NCBI GenBank assembly: GCA_023445955.1
Contig: JAEXJH010000613.1
Location: 1-8,861 of the forward strand
Origin: Pseudomonadota bacterium
Lineage (GTDB): Bacteria; Pseudomonadota; Alphaproteobacteria; Caulobacterales; Caulobacteraceae
Reading direction: 5' to 3'
DNA length: 8,861 nt
The position numbers and the translations under genes were made by a program. This document shows, piece after piece, positions 1 through 6,532 of this stretch. Numbering within the stretch: position 1 is the stretch's first letter; the number at the start of each line of letters is the position of its first letter. Under the pieces are notes generated by a model. It saw only the letters and a program-made list of their open reading frames with translations, had not been told where the DNA came from and ran no database searches.

Positions 1-910
1 CCCCCGCCCCGGCGCCGCCTAGCCCCCCCCCCCCCACCCCCCCCCCGGCCCCGCCCGCGGCGACTCCTGCCGCCCCCATCAAGGCGCCGCCGGCATTGAG
101 CTGCGGACCACCCGATATCAGCGCGCCCGCGATCGAGGGGATCTTCAGGGCCAGCATCATGAGGAAGACAGCCGAAAGAAGGAGGCCGCATTCCTCCGAT
201 ATTGTGGGCTCAAGCGAGAGCGTGAATTGCTGAAAGATATTGATCCCGATCCCCAGGATCACTGCCAAAGCCATGAACTTCAGGCCGACTGACACGACGT
301 ACCCAATAGCGCGTTCGGCAAGAAACGAGGTCTGGCTCAGGACCCCGAAGGGCACCGTCACGAAGGCAATTAGTGTGACGAGGTGAAACTCGATGATCGT
401 GATGGCGATCTCAATTGCCAGCACGATGAAGGCGAGCAGGATGCCGATGGCCGCAACTGCCGCGACGATGATGACGTCGATATTTTGTAGCGCGCCAAAG
501 CCGCCGTTCTGCTTCGCGAGCTCACCGATATAGGCCATGAGCTTGACGACGATCTGCATGCCTGCGTCGACCGCCGTCGTCGGCGCATTCATGAAGTCAT
601 CGACGGAACCGCCGCCGCTGGCGCGAAGGCCAAGCTGACCGAAGCCGTTGACCACTGTCAGGCTGAGCGTGTGCCAACTGCCCACCAACCAGGCGAAAAA
701 GCCAACCAGCAGAACCTTCCGAACCAAGCTCGCGAGCACATTCTGAGTTTCATCGATGGCCCACAGGATGGCTGTGAGCGCGATGCTGATTACCACCAGC
801 GTGCCCAGCACCGTTTGAACTTCGCCGGAGATCACGCCGAAGCCGGTGTCGATTTGAGTAGTGAAGCGGCGGATGAATTCGTCCAACGCCGCTGGACTGG
901 CGGTCGCCAT
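1..910 (-). CDS. trbL: TrbL/VirB6-like mating-channel protein, C-terminus off the left edge
   Basis: This is a polytopic inner-membrane subunit of the conjugative type IV secretion channel (TrbL/VirB6 family). I translated it directly from the ATG at 910; the frame stays open to the window edge, about 302 residues. Hydrophobic segments lie near residues 33-52, 64-78, 144-166, 168-190, 203-226 and 242-258. They are followed by the conserved-looking IPSIAGALISGGPQLNAGGA stretch (about 257-276), which is typical of TrbL. After residue about 278 the sequence becomes Gly/Ala-rich, coming from runs of C on the plus strand. Family members usually run to 400-500 residues, so a tail should lie beyond the window. 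The gene starts 21 nt after the lipoprotein gene, with a modest GAGA element about six bases before the ATG. The identification is firm. The glycine-rich end is less trustworthy because of the homopolymers. Confidence 0.92.
   Translation of the reverse strand, partial: MATASPAALDEFIRRFTTQIDTGFGVISGEVQTVLGTLVVISIALTAILWAIDETQNVLASLVRKVLLVGFFAWLVGSWHTLSLTVVNGFGQLGLRASGGGSVDDFMNAPTTAVDAGMQIVVKLMAYIGELAKQNGGFGALQNIDVIIVAAVAAIGILLAFIVLAIEIAITIIEFHLVTLIAFVTVPFGVLSQTSFLAERAIGYVVSVGLKFMALAVILGIGINIFQQFTLSLEPTISEECGLLLSAVFLMMLALKIPSIAGALISGGPQLNAGGALMGAAGVAAGGAGGGVGGGGLGGAGAG
23..46. repeat. Homopolymeric C/G tract inside trbL
   Basis: Thirteen C (23-35), one A, then ten C (37-46) on the plus strand encode GGG glycine codons around one GTG on the trbL strand. 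Losing one base (or gaining two) would bring the TAG at 21-19 into frame and end TrbL there. The tract is at the very edge of the window, so a sequencing or assembly artefact is as likely as a real low-complexity or slippage-prone repeat. Confidence 0.85.
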
Positions 911-931
911 TCTGGTCTCGCTATCTACGGC

Positions 932-1147
932 TCAGAAGGATTTCTGGCCTTTGAAGGACCCCTTCACGGGCTTGTAGTAGAGGGGGGAGCAGGGGTTGTT
1001 CGGATCCTTGATGCTGGGATCAGGACACTTTGGTTCTGCCGTCGCGGGCGTCGCGGGAGCGGACACATCTGCCGGCTTTGCCGACGGTCCACAGCCGGTC
1101 AGAAGAGCAATCGTCGCCAGGGCTGAGGCCATGAAAAAGGTCCGCAT
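932..1147 (-). CDS. trbK: Small lipoprotein in the TrbK (entry exclusion) position
   Basis: A 71-residue protein with a hydrophobic N-terminal segment and a lipobox LTGC, so the predicted mature protein starts at the lipid-modified C19. Two further cysteines, C41 and C53, bracket a Pro/Asp/Asn-rich stretch and could form a disulfide. The gene sits between trbJ and trbL, exactly where IncP and Ti-type trb clusters keep trbK. The length is close to RP4 TrbK (69 residues), a membrane lipoprotein that blocks entry of related plasmids. The start ATG at 1147 lies two bases after the trbJ stop, so coupling is likely. The last 15 residues (YYKPVKGSFKGQKSF) closely resemble the end of TrbJ. The lipoprotein call is clear. 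The name trbK rests on position, size and lipobox rather than on sequence identity I can verify. Confidence 0.62.
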   Translation of the reverse strand: MRTFFMASALATIALLTGCGPSAKPADVSAPATPATAEPKCPDPSIKDPNNPCSPLYYKPVKGSFKGQKSF

Positions 1148-1149
1148 GG

Positions 1150-1869
1150 CTAAAAGCTCTGCTGACCGGAAAACGACCCGCGAACGGGTGTGTACGCGTT
1201 GTGGCGCTGGGACTCCGCCCGAGCCGCAACAGCTCCCGCCTGCTGCTGCGCCAGGATCGTCTCCTGCGTCCTCGCTTGCGCGATCAAGATCGTCTGAAGA
1301 CCCTGCAGCTGGCTGCTGAGCGCGGCCAGCAACTGGTTGGTCGCCTGGATCGCTGCCGTTTGCCCGGCGGCGCCTTGCGAGGCGGCCACCGCGCCGCTGA
1401 CGGCGCCGGCGGTCGTTCCCTGCGACCTGACCAGCTGGTTTTGCACGGCCATCGAGTCCTGCAGCGTCAGTCGGCTGTTCGCCTCCCAACTCGCGAGGCG
1501 CTGCTGGATCTGCGCGAAGCTCTGCCCGGCCAGGCTGGCGGGGTAAAACTGCTGGAACTGGCCCGCGATATTCTGGCTGTTGTAGCCGATCGCCTGGGCC
1601 TGCTGCATGAGCTGGCTGGCCTGGGCGTTGATCTGCGCCAAGGGCTGGGTCACGTCCGTGCCGAGCTTTTGCAGCATCGCCATCTGGTTGGTGACCTGCG
1701 CCTGAAGCTGCTGGATTTGAGACAGGCCCTGGCGCACCTGCTGGACCGCTTGCGCCACGGCGCGCGGATCGAACACGATCTGCTGGGCAGCGGCGGGCTG
1801 CGGCGGCAGAGGCCCCAATCCCAGCGACACCGCGACGATCGCCGCCGCGGCCATGAGCTGCTTACGCAT
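1150..1869 (-). CDS. trbJ: TrbJ/VirB5-like conjugative pilus-associated protein
   Basis: A 239-residue secreted protein of the TrbJ/VirB5 family, which acts in the periplasm and at the pilus tip or surface during mating. The N-terminus is a standard signal peptide (MRKQL, then a hydrophobic Ala/Val/Leu core) with a likely AAA/QQ cleavage near residue 29. The mature part is Gln/Ala-rich and predicted helical or coiled (for example QQLQAQVTNQMAMLQKLG), as usual for this family. I chose the ATG at 1869 because AAGGA lies eight bases upstream and the signal peptide follows directly. A longer open frame upstream lacks such features. The start overlaps the stop of the preceding membrane-protein gene by eight bases (ATGCGTAA). 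The C-terminus AYTPVRGSFSGQQSF is nearly shared with the next gene's product. Confidence 0.87.
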   Translation of the reverse strand: MRKQLMAAAAIVAVSLGLGPLPPQPAAAQQIVFDPRAVAQAVQQVRQGLSQIQQLQAQVTNQMAMLQKLGTDVTQPLAQINAQASQLMQQAQAIGYNSQNIAGQFQQFYPASLAGQSFAQIQQRLASWEANSRLTLQDSMAVQNQLVRSQGTTAGAVSGAVAASQGAAGQTAAIQATNQLLAALSSQLQGLQTILIAQARTQETILAQQQAGAVAARAESQRHNAYTPVRGSFSGQQSF

Positions 1870-2200
1870 CTGGAGTGTCCTTCTGGTGCGAGGGATGAGG
1901 GACCGGGAAAAGGTCGTCACCGCTTGCCTGGACGAACAGCGGCTCAGAGACGGCCCGAAAGGCGACGGCCGCGCCGAACAGGACAAAGCCGGCCAGCATG
2001 ACGAAGAAGTTGTGGTGGTAGGTGGTGCCGAAGACCGCGAGGAAGCCGGGGGCCGCAAGGACCAGAAACAGGATCCGCCGACGCCGGCGCGACGCGGTCC
2101 ACGCGCCTGGGAGGTGACGATTGAGCCACGCCAGGCGCGCGAAGGCTTGGGGGCTCATCGGCGGCCGAGCGGGCGCAAAGGTGAGGTTATGCGCGCCCAT
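1862..2200 (-). CDS. Small two-helix membrane protein between trbE and trbJ, function unknown
   Basis: A 112-residue protein. An N-terminal part with a basic run (RRRRR, 38-42) precedes two hydrophobic helices at about 43-60 and 64-84. An acidic, Pro/His-containing tail (about 86-112) follows. The positive charges before the first helix suggest both ends face the cytoplasm. The ATG at 2200 overlaps the trbE stop (TGATG) and the gene's TAA overlaps the trbJ start by eight bases. It is therefore embedded in the transfer operon and probably made in step with TrbE and TrbJ. Canonical IncP and Ti trb clusters go straight from trbE to trbF or trbJ, so this is an extra gene. A role in anchoring the VirB4-like ATPase or in pilus assembly is inference from position only. 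Confidence 0.75.
   Translation of the reverse strand: MGAHNLTFAPARPPMSPQAFARLAWLNRHLPGAWTASRRRRRILFLVLAAPGFLAVFGTTYHHNFFVMLAGFVLFGAAVAFRAVSEPLFVQASGDDLFPVPHPSHQKDTPDA
1878..1882 (-). promoter_or_regulatory. Ribosome binding site of trbJ
   Basis: AAGGA on the minus strand, eight bases before the ATG at 1869 and inside the upstream gene. It supports this start over the longer open frame. Confidence 0.6.
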
Positions 2201-4674
2201 CACGCCACTCTCGGATAGGCAGCGCGACGCTGGCCGCCGAGATAGCGGGCGACATCCGCCTGGCCCTTGGCCGCGAAGAAGCGCTCGGCGAACTCGCCAC
2301 GATCATGGTCGGCAAGCAGCTGGCTGATGAGCTGCTGATCGCCCGGCGACGACGAGCCCACAGCGGCCAAGGACACGCCGCCCAGGCCCAGCTCGAACAG
2401 CCGGTTCCCGGACGTGGACTGGTAGTAGTACTCGCGCTTGGGCGTGGCGTTGGCGATGATCCGAACCTGCTGCGGGTTCAAGCCGAAGTCCTGATAGAGC
2501 GCCGTGATCTGCGGCGTCTGGGCGTCCGGATTGGGCAGGAAGATGCGGGTCGGGCAGCTCTCGATCAGGGCTGGCGCGATGGATGACCGGGCCACGTCCG
2601 CCAGGCTCTGTGTGGCGAACACCGCGGCGACGTTGAACTTGCGCAGCGTCTTCAGCCACTCGCGGATCTTGGCCGCGAAGGCGCCCTGGTCGAGGAAGAG
2701 CCACGCCTCGTCGAGCACGAGAAGGGTCGGCCGGCCGTCGAAGCGACGTTCCAGACTGCGGAAGATGTAGGTGAGCACCGGGGCCAAAGCCGACTTGCTG
2801 GCCATCAGCTCGGCCATCTCGAAGGTCTGCCAGGCGGCAGGCTTCAAGGCGTTCTGGTTGGCGTCGAGCAGATGGCCGTAAGGTCCGCTCAGCGTGTAGG
2901 GGGTGAGCGCCGCCTTGACGGTTTGGTCTTGGATGGTTGCGGCGAGCAGGGTGAGGGTGCGCTGGTCACGAGGCCCCTCGGCGAGATTGCGCAACCCGCT
3001 CCAGATCTCGTCCTTCACCGGCGGGGTGATCGGCACACCCTCGGCGGCGACGATGTCCTGCACCCATTCCTGCGCCCAGGCCCGGTCATCGGGCGCGTCG
3101 ATCTGCGCCAGCGGCTGGAAGGCCAGCTCGCTCTGGTCGCCGCCCAGAACGTAGAACTGGCCGCCGACGAGCAGCGTCGATGCGCGGGAGCTGGCGCCCT
3201 TGTCGAAATAGAAGACCTGAGCGTCCGGATACCGCAGCCACTGCATGGCCAAGGTGTTGAGCAGGACCGATTTACCCGAGCCGGTCGGCCCGACGATCAT
3301 TGTGTGACCGACATCGCCCTGATGCAGGTCGAAGCGGAACGGCGTGGTGCCGGCCGTGCGCGTGACCAACAGGGCCGGCTGGACGCCGGGATAGCCGCGC
3401 TTCTGACATTCGGTCGACAGGTGGGCGTTGTGCGTCGGGCCAGGCCAGATCGCCGACATCGGCATCATGTCGCAAAGGTTCAGCGACGACACCAAGGGCC
3501 GGCGAAGATCGGCATAGGCTTGGCCCGGTAGGCTGCCAATCCAGGCCTCGACGGCGTTGACGTCCTCGACCTTGCAGACGAAGCCGGCCCGGTTGATGGC
3601 GCCCTCAACCTCTCGGACGCGGTTGGCCAGCCGGTCAGGATCGGCGTCCATCAGGGTGACGGTCGGGGTGAAGTAGCCGATCGAGGCGTAGTCTCCGCCG
3701 AGGATCGCCAGGGCCGCGTCGGCGTCGACGGACTTCGCCGCGGCGTCGGGGTCCTCCAGCAGGGACGGCTCGCGGGTGATCGCCTCCTTCAAGAGCGCCA
3801 TCACGCCCTTGCGCTTGGCGAACCAGCGCTTGCGAACCGTGGTCACGGCCTTGCGGGCGTCTTCCTTGTCCAGCGGCAGATACCGGCAGACCCAGCGATA
3901 GCTGATGCCGAGCTCATTGAGCCGGTCGAGCAGGCCGGGGCACGATGTGGTCGGATAGGCTCGGACCGAGAGGGTGCGCAGGTATTGGCCGCCCAGGCGG
4001 GGCAGCAGGCCGCCCTGGAAATCATCGTCGGTGAGGAAGGCGTCGAGATAGGCCGGGGTATCGGGCGTGGCGACCGGATGGCGCTTCGTCGAGATGCAGC
4101 TGTGCAGATAGGTCAGGGTCTCGTCATCGCTCAGCTCTGCGACCTCGGGCATGATCGCCGTCAGGATGTCGGCGATCTGATGGACGGTGCTCCGGAAGTC
4201 GCTCAGCGCCGCCCGGTACATCCCCTCGGCGCCCCGGCCCGACGGGGCGTTTTCGAGCAGGAGGCTCTCGGCCGTCGAGATCGCCTCTTCTGGCGGCAGG
4301 TAGGTGAAGGTCAGAAAGTAGCGGCTCTCAAAATGACGCTCCTGCGCCTCGAAGCCCTCGCGGCGTTCTTCATCGACCAGGTCCGAAACGGGGTCGGGAA
4401 ACTGGCTGGCGGGATAGGTCTGAGACGGCGCCCGGACGGCCTCGATATGCAGGCACCAGCGCGAGCCAAGGCGCCGCAAGGCGTTGTTGAGCTGAGCGCG
4501 GGTCGCGACCAGACCGGCGTCCGTCGCGCTGGCGAGGTCAGGGCCGCGGAACGCCAGAGTCTTCTGGAAGCTGCCGTCCTTGTTGAGCACAAGCCCCGGC
4601 CCGATCAGGGCCACCCAGGGAAGGTGGTCGAACAGGCGATCAGCCTTGGGCCGGTACTCACGCAGGTACAGCAC
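2200..4674 (-). CDS. trbE: TrbE/VirB4-family conjugation ATPase
   Basis: An 824-residue ATPase that powers assembly and substrate transfer of the conjugative channel at the inner membrane (VirB4/TrbE/CagE family, usual length about 800-850). The N-terminal half (about 1-420) matches the family's channel-binding region. The C-terminal motor domain shows Walker A GPTGSGKS at 462-469, the characteristic FDKG at 490-493, Walker B LLVLDEAW with D655/E656, and an ATQS motif at 687-690. All expected nucleotide-binding residues are present, so the enzyme looks intact. The start is GTG at 4674, with AGAGG six bases upstream. The gap to trbD is 52 nt, and the stop overlaps the ATG of the next gene (TGATG). 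Confidence 0.96.
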   Translation of the reverse strand: MLYLREYRPKADRLFDHLPWVALIGPGLVLNKDGSFQKTLAFRGPDLASATDAGLVATRAQLNNALRRLGSRWCLHIEAVRAPSQTYPASQFPDPVSDLVDEERREGFEAQERHFESRYFLTFTYLPPEEAISTAESLLLENAPSGRGAEGMYRAALSDFRSTVHQIADILTAIMPEVAELSDDETLTYLHSCISTKRHPVATPDTPAYLDAFLTDDDFQGGLLPRLGGQYLRTLSVRAYPTTSCPGLLDRLNELGISYRWVCRYLPLDKEDARKAVTTVRKRWFAKRKGVMALLKEAITREPSLLEDPDAAAKSVDADAALAILGGDYASIGYFTPTVTLMDADPDRLANRVREVEGAINRAGFVCKVEDVNAVEAWIGSLPGQAYADLRRPLVSSLNLCDMMPMSAIWPGPTHNAHLSTECQKRGYPGVQPALLVTRTAGTTPFRFDLHQGDVGHTMIVGPTGSGKSVLLNTLAMQWLRYPDAQVFYFDKGASSRASTLLVGGQFYVLGGDQSELAFQPLAQIDAPDDRAWAQEWVQDIVAAEGVPITPPVKDEIWSGLRNLAEGPRDQRTLTLLAATIQDQTVKAALTPYTLSGPYGHLLDANQNALKPAAWQTFEMAELMASKSALAPVLTYIFRSLERRFDGRPTLLVLDEAWLFLDQGAFAAKIREWLKTLRKFNVAAVFATQSLADVARSSIAPALIESCPTRIFLPNPDAQTPQITALYQDFGLNPQQVRIIANATPKREYYYQSTSGNRLFELGLGGVSLAAVGSSSPGDQQLISQLLADHDRGEFAERFFAAKGQADVARYLGGQRRAAYPRVA

Positions 4675-4680
4675 AGCGAA

Positions 4681-4685
4681 CCTCT
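4681..4685 (-). promoter_or_regulatory. Ribosome binding site supporting the GTG start of trbE
   Basis: AGAGG on the minus strand, six bases before the GTG at 4674. No better ATG start lies nearby. Confidence 0.55.
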
Positions 4686-4726
4686 AGGAGACCAAGAGCG
4701 GGGAGGGGTGAGGACGAGAGCGCACG

Positions 4727-4993
4727 TCAGGCGTCCAGGTACGGCTTCTGGCGAATGTGGCGACCGAGCGCGTCGAAGAAGTAGGGGTCGCGCTTGTTCA
4801 GCCAGTAGCAGCCACCGTGAATGGCCAGGCCGAGCGGAATCCCGATCAGCGGGACCTGCAGGCCCAAGGCCAGGACGGCGGTCAAAGTGCCATTCAGCAC
4901 GGCGATCATGCGCGGCACGCCGGCGATCGTCACCGGCTCCGACAGCGAGCTGTGGAAGGCGATTTCAAAGCCCTCGACATCGGACCGGGCCAT
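4727..4993 (-). CDS. trbD: TrbD/VirB3-like inner-membrane conjugation protein
   Basis: An 88-residue protein of the VirB3/TrbD family, a small inner-membrane partner of the VirB4-like ATPase and part of the channel base. The hydrophobic hairpin region spans about residues 26-65 and is followed by a basic/aromatic tail (NKRDPYFFDALGRH). N-terminal FHSSLSEPVTIAGVPR is typical of the family. The ATG at 4993 shares one base with the trbC stop (TGATG), which fixes the start. A much longer open frame extends upstream to 5416, but that part is out-of-frame shadow over trbC. Size, order and sequence agree, so the call is firm. Confidence 0.9.
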   Translation of the reverse strand: MARSDVEGFEIAFHSSLSEPVTIAGVPRMIAVLNGTLTAVLALGLQVPLIGIPLGLAIHGGCYWLNKRDPYFFDALGRHIRQKPYLDA

Positions 4994-5340
4994 CAGAACG
5001 CCGCCCCCGCCGTCATGTTGAAGAAGGTCGAGATGAAGGTCGTGGCCGTAAACGCGATCGCTAGACCGAAGACGATGCCGATCCCCTTGCGCAACGCCGA
5101 GCCGCCCTCGGCGAAGGCGAAGCCCAGCCCGGTGAGCACGATCGCGATGATGCCGATGGCTTTGGCGACCGGACCCGACAGCGATTGCATGATGGTGTCG
5201 AGCGGGCCTTCCCACGGCATCGCGGTGCCGGCGCCAGCGGCCCAAGCCGGGCTCACCGCGAGAAGAACGGCCGCGCCGGTGAGGAGGGCCAGGGCGGTCG
5301 AAGCGCGCCCCCGAGCTTGGCTGGAACCGGCGTATTTCAT
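4993..5340 (-). CDS. trbC: TrbC/VirB2-like conjugative pilin precursor
   Basis: A 115-residue prepilin. A long signal peptide (basic start, hydrophobic core at 15-33) ends with AWA, and cleavage near residue 34 leaves a mature pilin of about 80 residues. The mature part has two hydrophobic helices (about 58-77 and 86-104) separated by a short charged loop (AEGGSALRKG), as in VirB2/TrbC pilins. I chose the ATG at 5340 over the in-frame GTG at 5376, because GAGGG lies nine bases before the ATG and the signal peptide is then of normal shape. This is the first gene of the transfer operon seen here. trbB, which usually precedes trbC, is absent upstream. Confidence 0.88.
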   Translation of the reverse strand: MKYAGSSQARGRASTALALLTGAAVLLAVSPAWAAGAGTAMPWEGPLDTIMQSLSGPVAKAIGIIAIVLTGLGFAFAEGGSALRKGIGIVFGLAIAFTATTFISTFFNMTAGAAF

Positions 5341-5395
5341 CGCAGCTGACCCTCGATTGCGTCCGCCCGCGTTCACCGGGCGCTACAACCGTGAG

Positions 5396-5410
5396 TCGCG
5401 GAATACGCGA
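5396..5410. repeat. Short inverted repeat upstream of trbC
   Basis: TCGCG-GAATA-CGCGA, perfect five-base arms around a five-base loop, 56 bases upstream of the trbC ATG. It could be a leader hairpin or an operator half-site pair. Arms this short can also occur by chance in GC-rich DNA. Confidence 0.35.
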
Positions 5411-5581
5411 GGTCAAGGGCGATATTGGCTAAAATAGTGCGATTGGGGCTTTTTCTCTAGTTAAGCTACAATCGTTAGAGGCGAGCTTCTGGCCGCACTC
5501 CAGCGCCCTGAATCAAGCAGGCAAGCGCGCGCATTTCCCCCGTGTTACCCGTCTGTTTCAGCCGGATAAGGGGCGACTTTG

Positions 5582-5593
5582 GGGCAATTGCCC
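5582..5593. promoter_or_regulatory. Perfect 12-bp palindrome, candidate operator
   Basis: GGGCAATTGCCC is fully self-complementary and lies near the middle of the divergent intergenic region, 119 bases before the leader ORF start. The position and symmetry suit a dimeric repressor, but no regulator gene is adjacent and only one copy was seen. Confidence 0.35.
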
Positions 5594-5711
5594 GAGTTCT
5601 GTGGGCTGTTGATTCGGAAGTGGCGCTCCGAAAACCGCCCCATGACAATCGACCGAATTTGTCGGGTAGCTTTGCTAGTCTCCTGATGATTGAAACCACA
5701 CGGAGATCTTC

Positions 5712-5804
5712 ATGAGCCCAATCCAGTCGCCTGCTGAACCGTACTCCGACCGCGCACGCGCTCGGCTGGTGGGCGGCGACATCTGGCCCACGGGGGCCGT
5801 ATGA
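5712..5804 (+). CDS. 30-codon leader ORF coupled to the glycosylase-like gene
   Basis: A 30-residue frame (MSPIQSPAEPYSDRARARLV and ten more residues) preceded by a good CGGAG six bases before the ATG. Its TGA overlaps the ATG of the next gene (ATGA). The downstream gene has only a G-run four bases before its own ATG, so reinitiation from this leader would help its expression. The peptide has no motif I recognise. It could be a real small protein, a regulatory leader, or simply the translation entry for the operon. Confidence 0.45.
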   Translation: MSPIQSPAEPYSDRARARLVGGDIWPTGAV

Positions 5805-6532
5805 GCGAAGCTCTTCAAGCGCCCATGCTGTGTTCCCGTCACATGGCCCGTTTGGTGGCGTGTCCCATCGAGCCCCAAGGTGTGATCGGCCGCGCCCCGC
5901 GCACCTGGGCCAATCATGTTGAGGCCGGCCTCGGCGACCGCCTCAAGCTCGACAGTGAGAGGATCGACCGCGCGCGCCTGGAGGCCCTGGCCCAGGAAGG
6001 CGCGCCTGAAAAGTTCTTCCTATCGGTCATGGCGTGGGGCGGGATGAAAATCGGCCACGGCATCTCTGCCTGGGCCGAACGAGATCGCTGGTCTGCCGCC
6101 TTGGTCGACGCTCTGACCGGCGGCCTATCGCGGGGCGAGCTTTACCTGCGCTTCGCCACAGCATCGACGGCCGGGATGAGAGCGGCTTACTTCACTAAGC
6201 TCATCCATTTCGCCTCAACGTCCAGGCCGGCTCCGGTGGGCTACATCATGGATCAGTGGACCGCCAAATCGGTCAACCTGATCTGCCGGGAACAGGTGGT
6301 CACGCTCGACGCGGCCGGCTACGTGCTGCCGCTCAACGACCATCAGGCCTATGAAGCCTTCTGCCAGGCGATCGACGCCATCGGCAATGCACTTCAGATC
6401 AGCGGTGCGCAGGCCGAAGAGCGGATCTATTCGCGAGGCGGCCGACGACCCGCAGCGTGGCGCGCCCACGTGAAAGCCCATTGGCGGCCTGAAGGGCGTC
6501 CCAGCCGAGGAACTCGCCTTGCCCCCACATGA
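5801..6532 (+). CDS. OGG-fold (HhH-type) DNA glycosylase-like protein
   Basis: A 243-residue protein that I recognise as resembling the bacterial '8-oxoguanine DNA glycosylase OGG fold' group. The core AGMRAAYFTKLIHF (124-137) followed by GYIMDQW (147-153) looks like a helix-hairpin-helix lysine and downstream catalytic aspartate. K133 and D151 are 18 residues apart, against 19 for K249/D268 in human OGG1. Family knowledge predicts base excision from damaged or modified DNA; substrate and activity are not visible here. A conserved-looking C-terminal AEERIYSRGGRRPAAWRAHV (205-224) may complete the fold. The start overlaps the leader stop (ATGA), and the end overlaps the next gene by 14 bases. 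Such proteins occur in accessory and mobile DNA, so defence or anti-defence is a fair guess, not a conclusion. Confidence 0.68.
   Translation: MSEALQAPMLCSRHMARLVACPIEPQGVIGRAPRTWANHVEAGLGDRLKLDSERIDRARLEALAQEGAPEKFFLSVMAWGGMKIGHGISAWAERDRWSAALVDALTGGLSRGELYLRFATASTAGMRAAYFTKLIHFASTSRPAPVGYIMDQWTAKSVNLICREQVVTLDAAGYVLPLNDHQAYEAFCQAIDAIGNALQISGAQAEERIYSRGGRRPAAWRAHVKAHWRPEGRPSRGTRLAPT
6507..6510 (+). promoter_or_regulatory. Ribosome binding site deciding a TTG start
   Basis: GAGG, eight bases before the TTG at 6519 and within the end of the glycosylase-like gene. No in-frame ATG lies near, so this site supports TTG as the start of the next gene. Confidence 0.5.

Larger units (their letters stand above)
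5341..5711. promoter_or_regulatory. Divergent intergenic region between the trb operon and the glycosylase cassette
   Basis: About 370 bases without a convincing gene; the open frames here have no plausible start or protein character. It must hold the promoters for both divergent operons unless they are read through from elsewhere. I see locally AT-richer sequence at about 5430-5480, an inverted repeat at 5396-5410, and a perfect palindrome at 5582-5593. I found no clear -35/-10 pair with good spacing, so promoter positions are not assigned. Confidence 0.45.

Noticed and set aside
1201..2001. Plus-strand open frame of about 266 codons opposite trbJ
   Set aside because: It has Leu/Arg-rich shadow composition and is fully antisense to a signal-peptide-bearing TrbJ.
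2872..3531. Plus-strand open frame of about 219 codons opposite the trbE motor domain
   Set aside because: It lies exactly over the Walker A region of trbE and has shadow composition.
3985..5064. Long plus-strand open frame of about 359 codons opposite trbE, trbD and trbC
   Set aside because: It runs antisense across three well-identified genes, has an Arg/Gly-rich composition typical of the reverse frame of GC-rich coding DNA, and shows no domain or binding site.
5640..5700. Candidate -35/-10 promoter elements before the leader ORF (ATGACA, TTGTCG, TAGTCT)
   Set aside because: No pair has both good sequence and proper spacing, so I did not assign a promoter.
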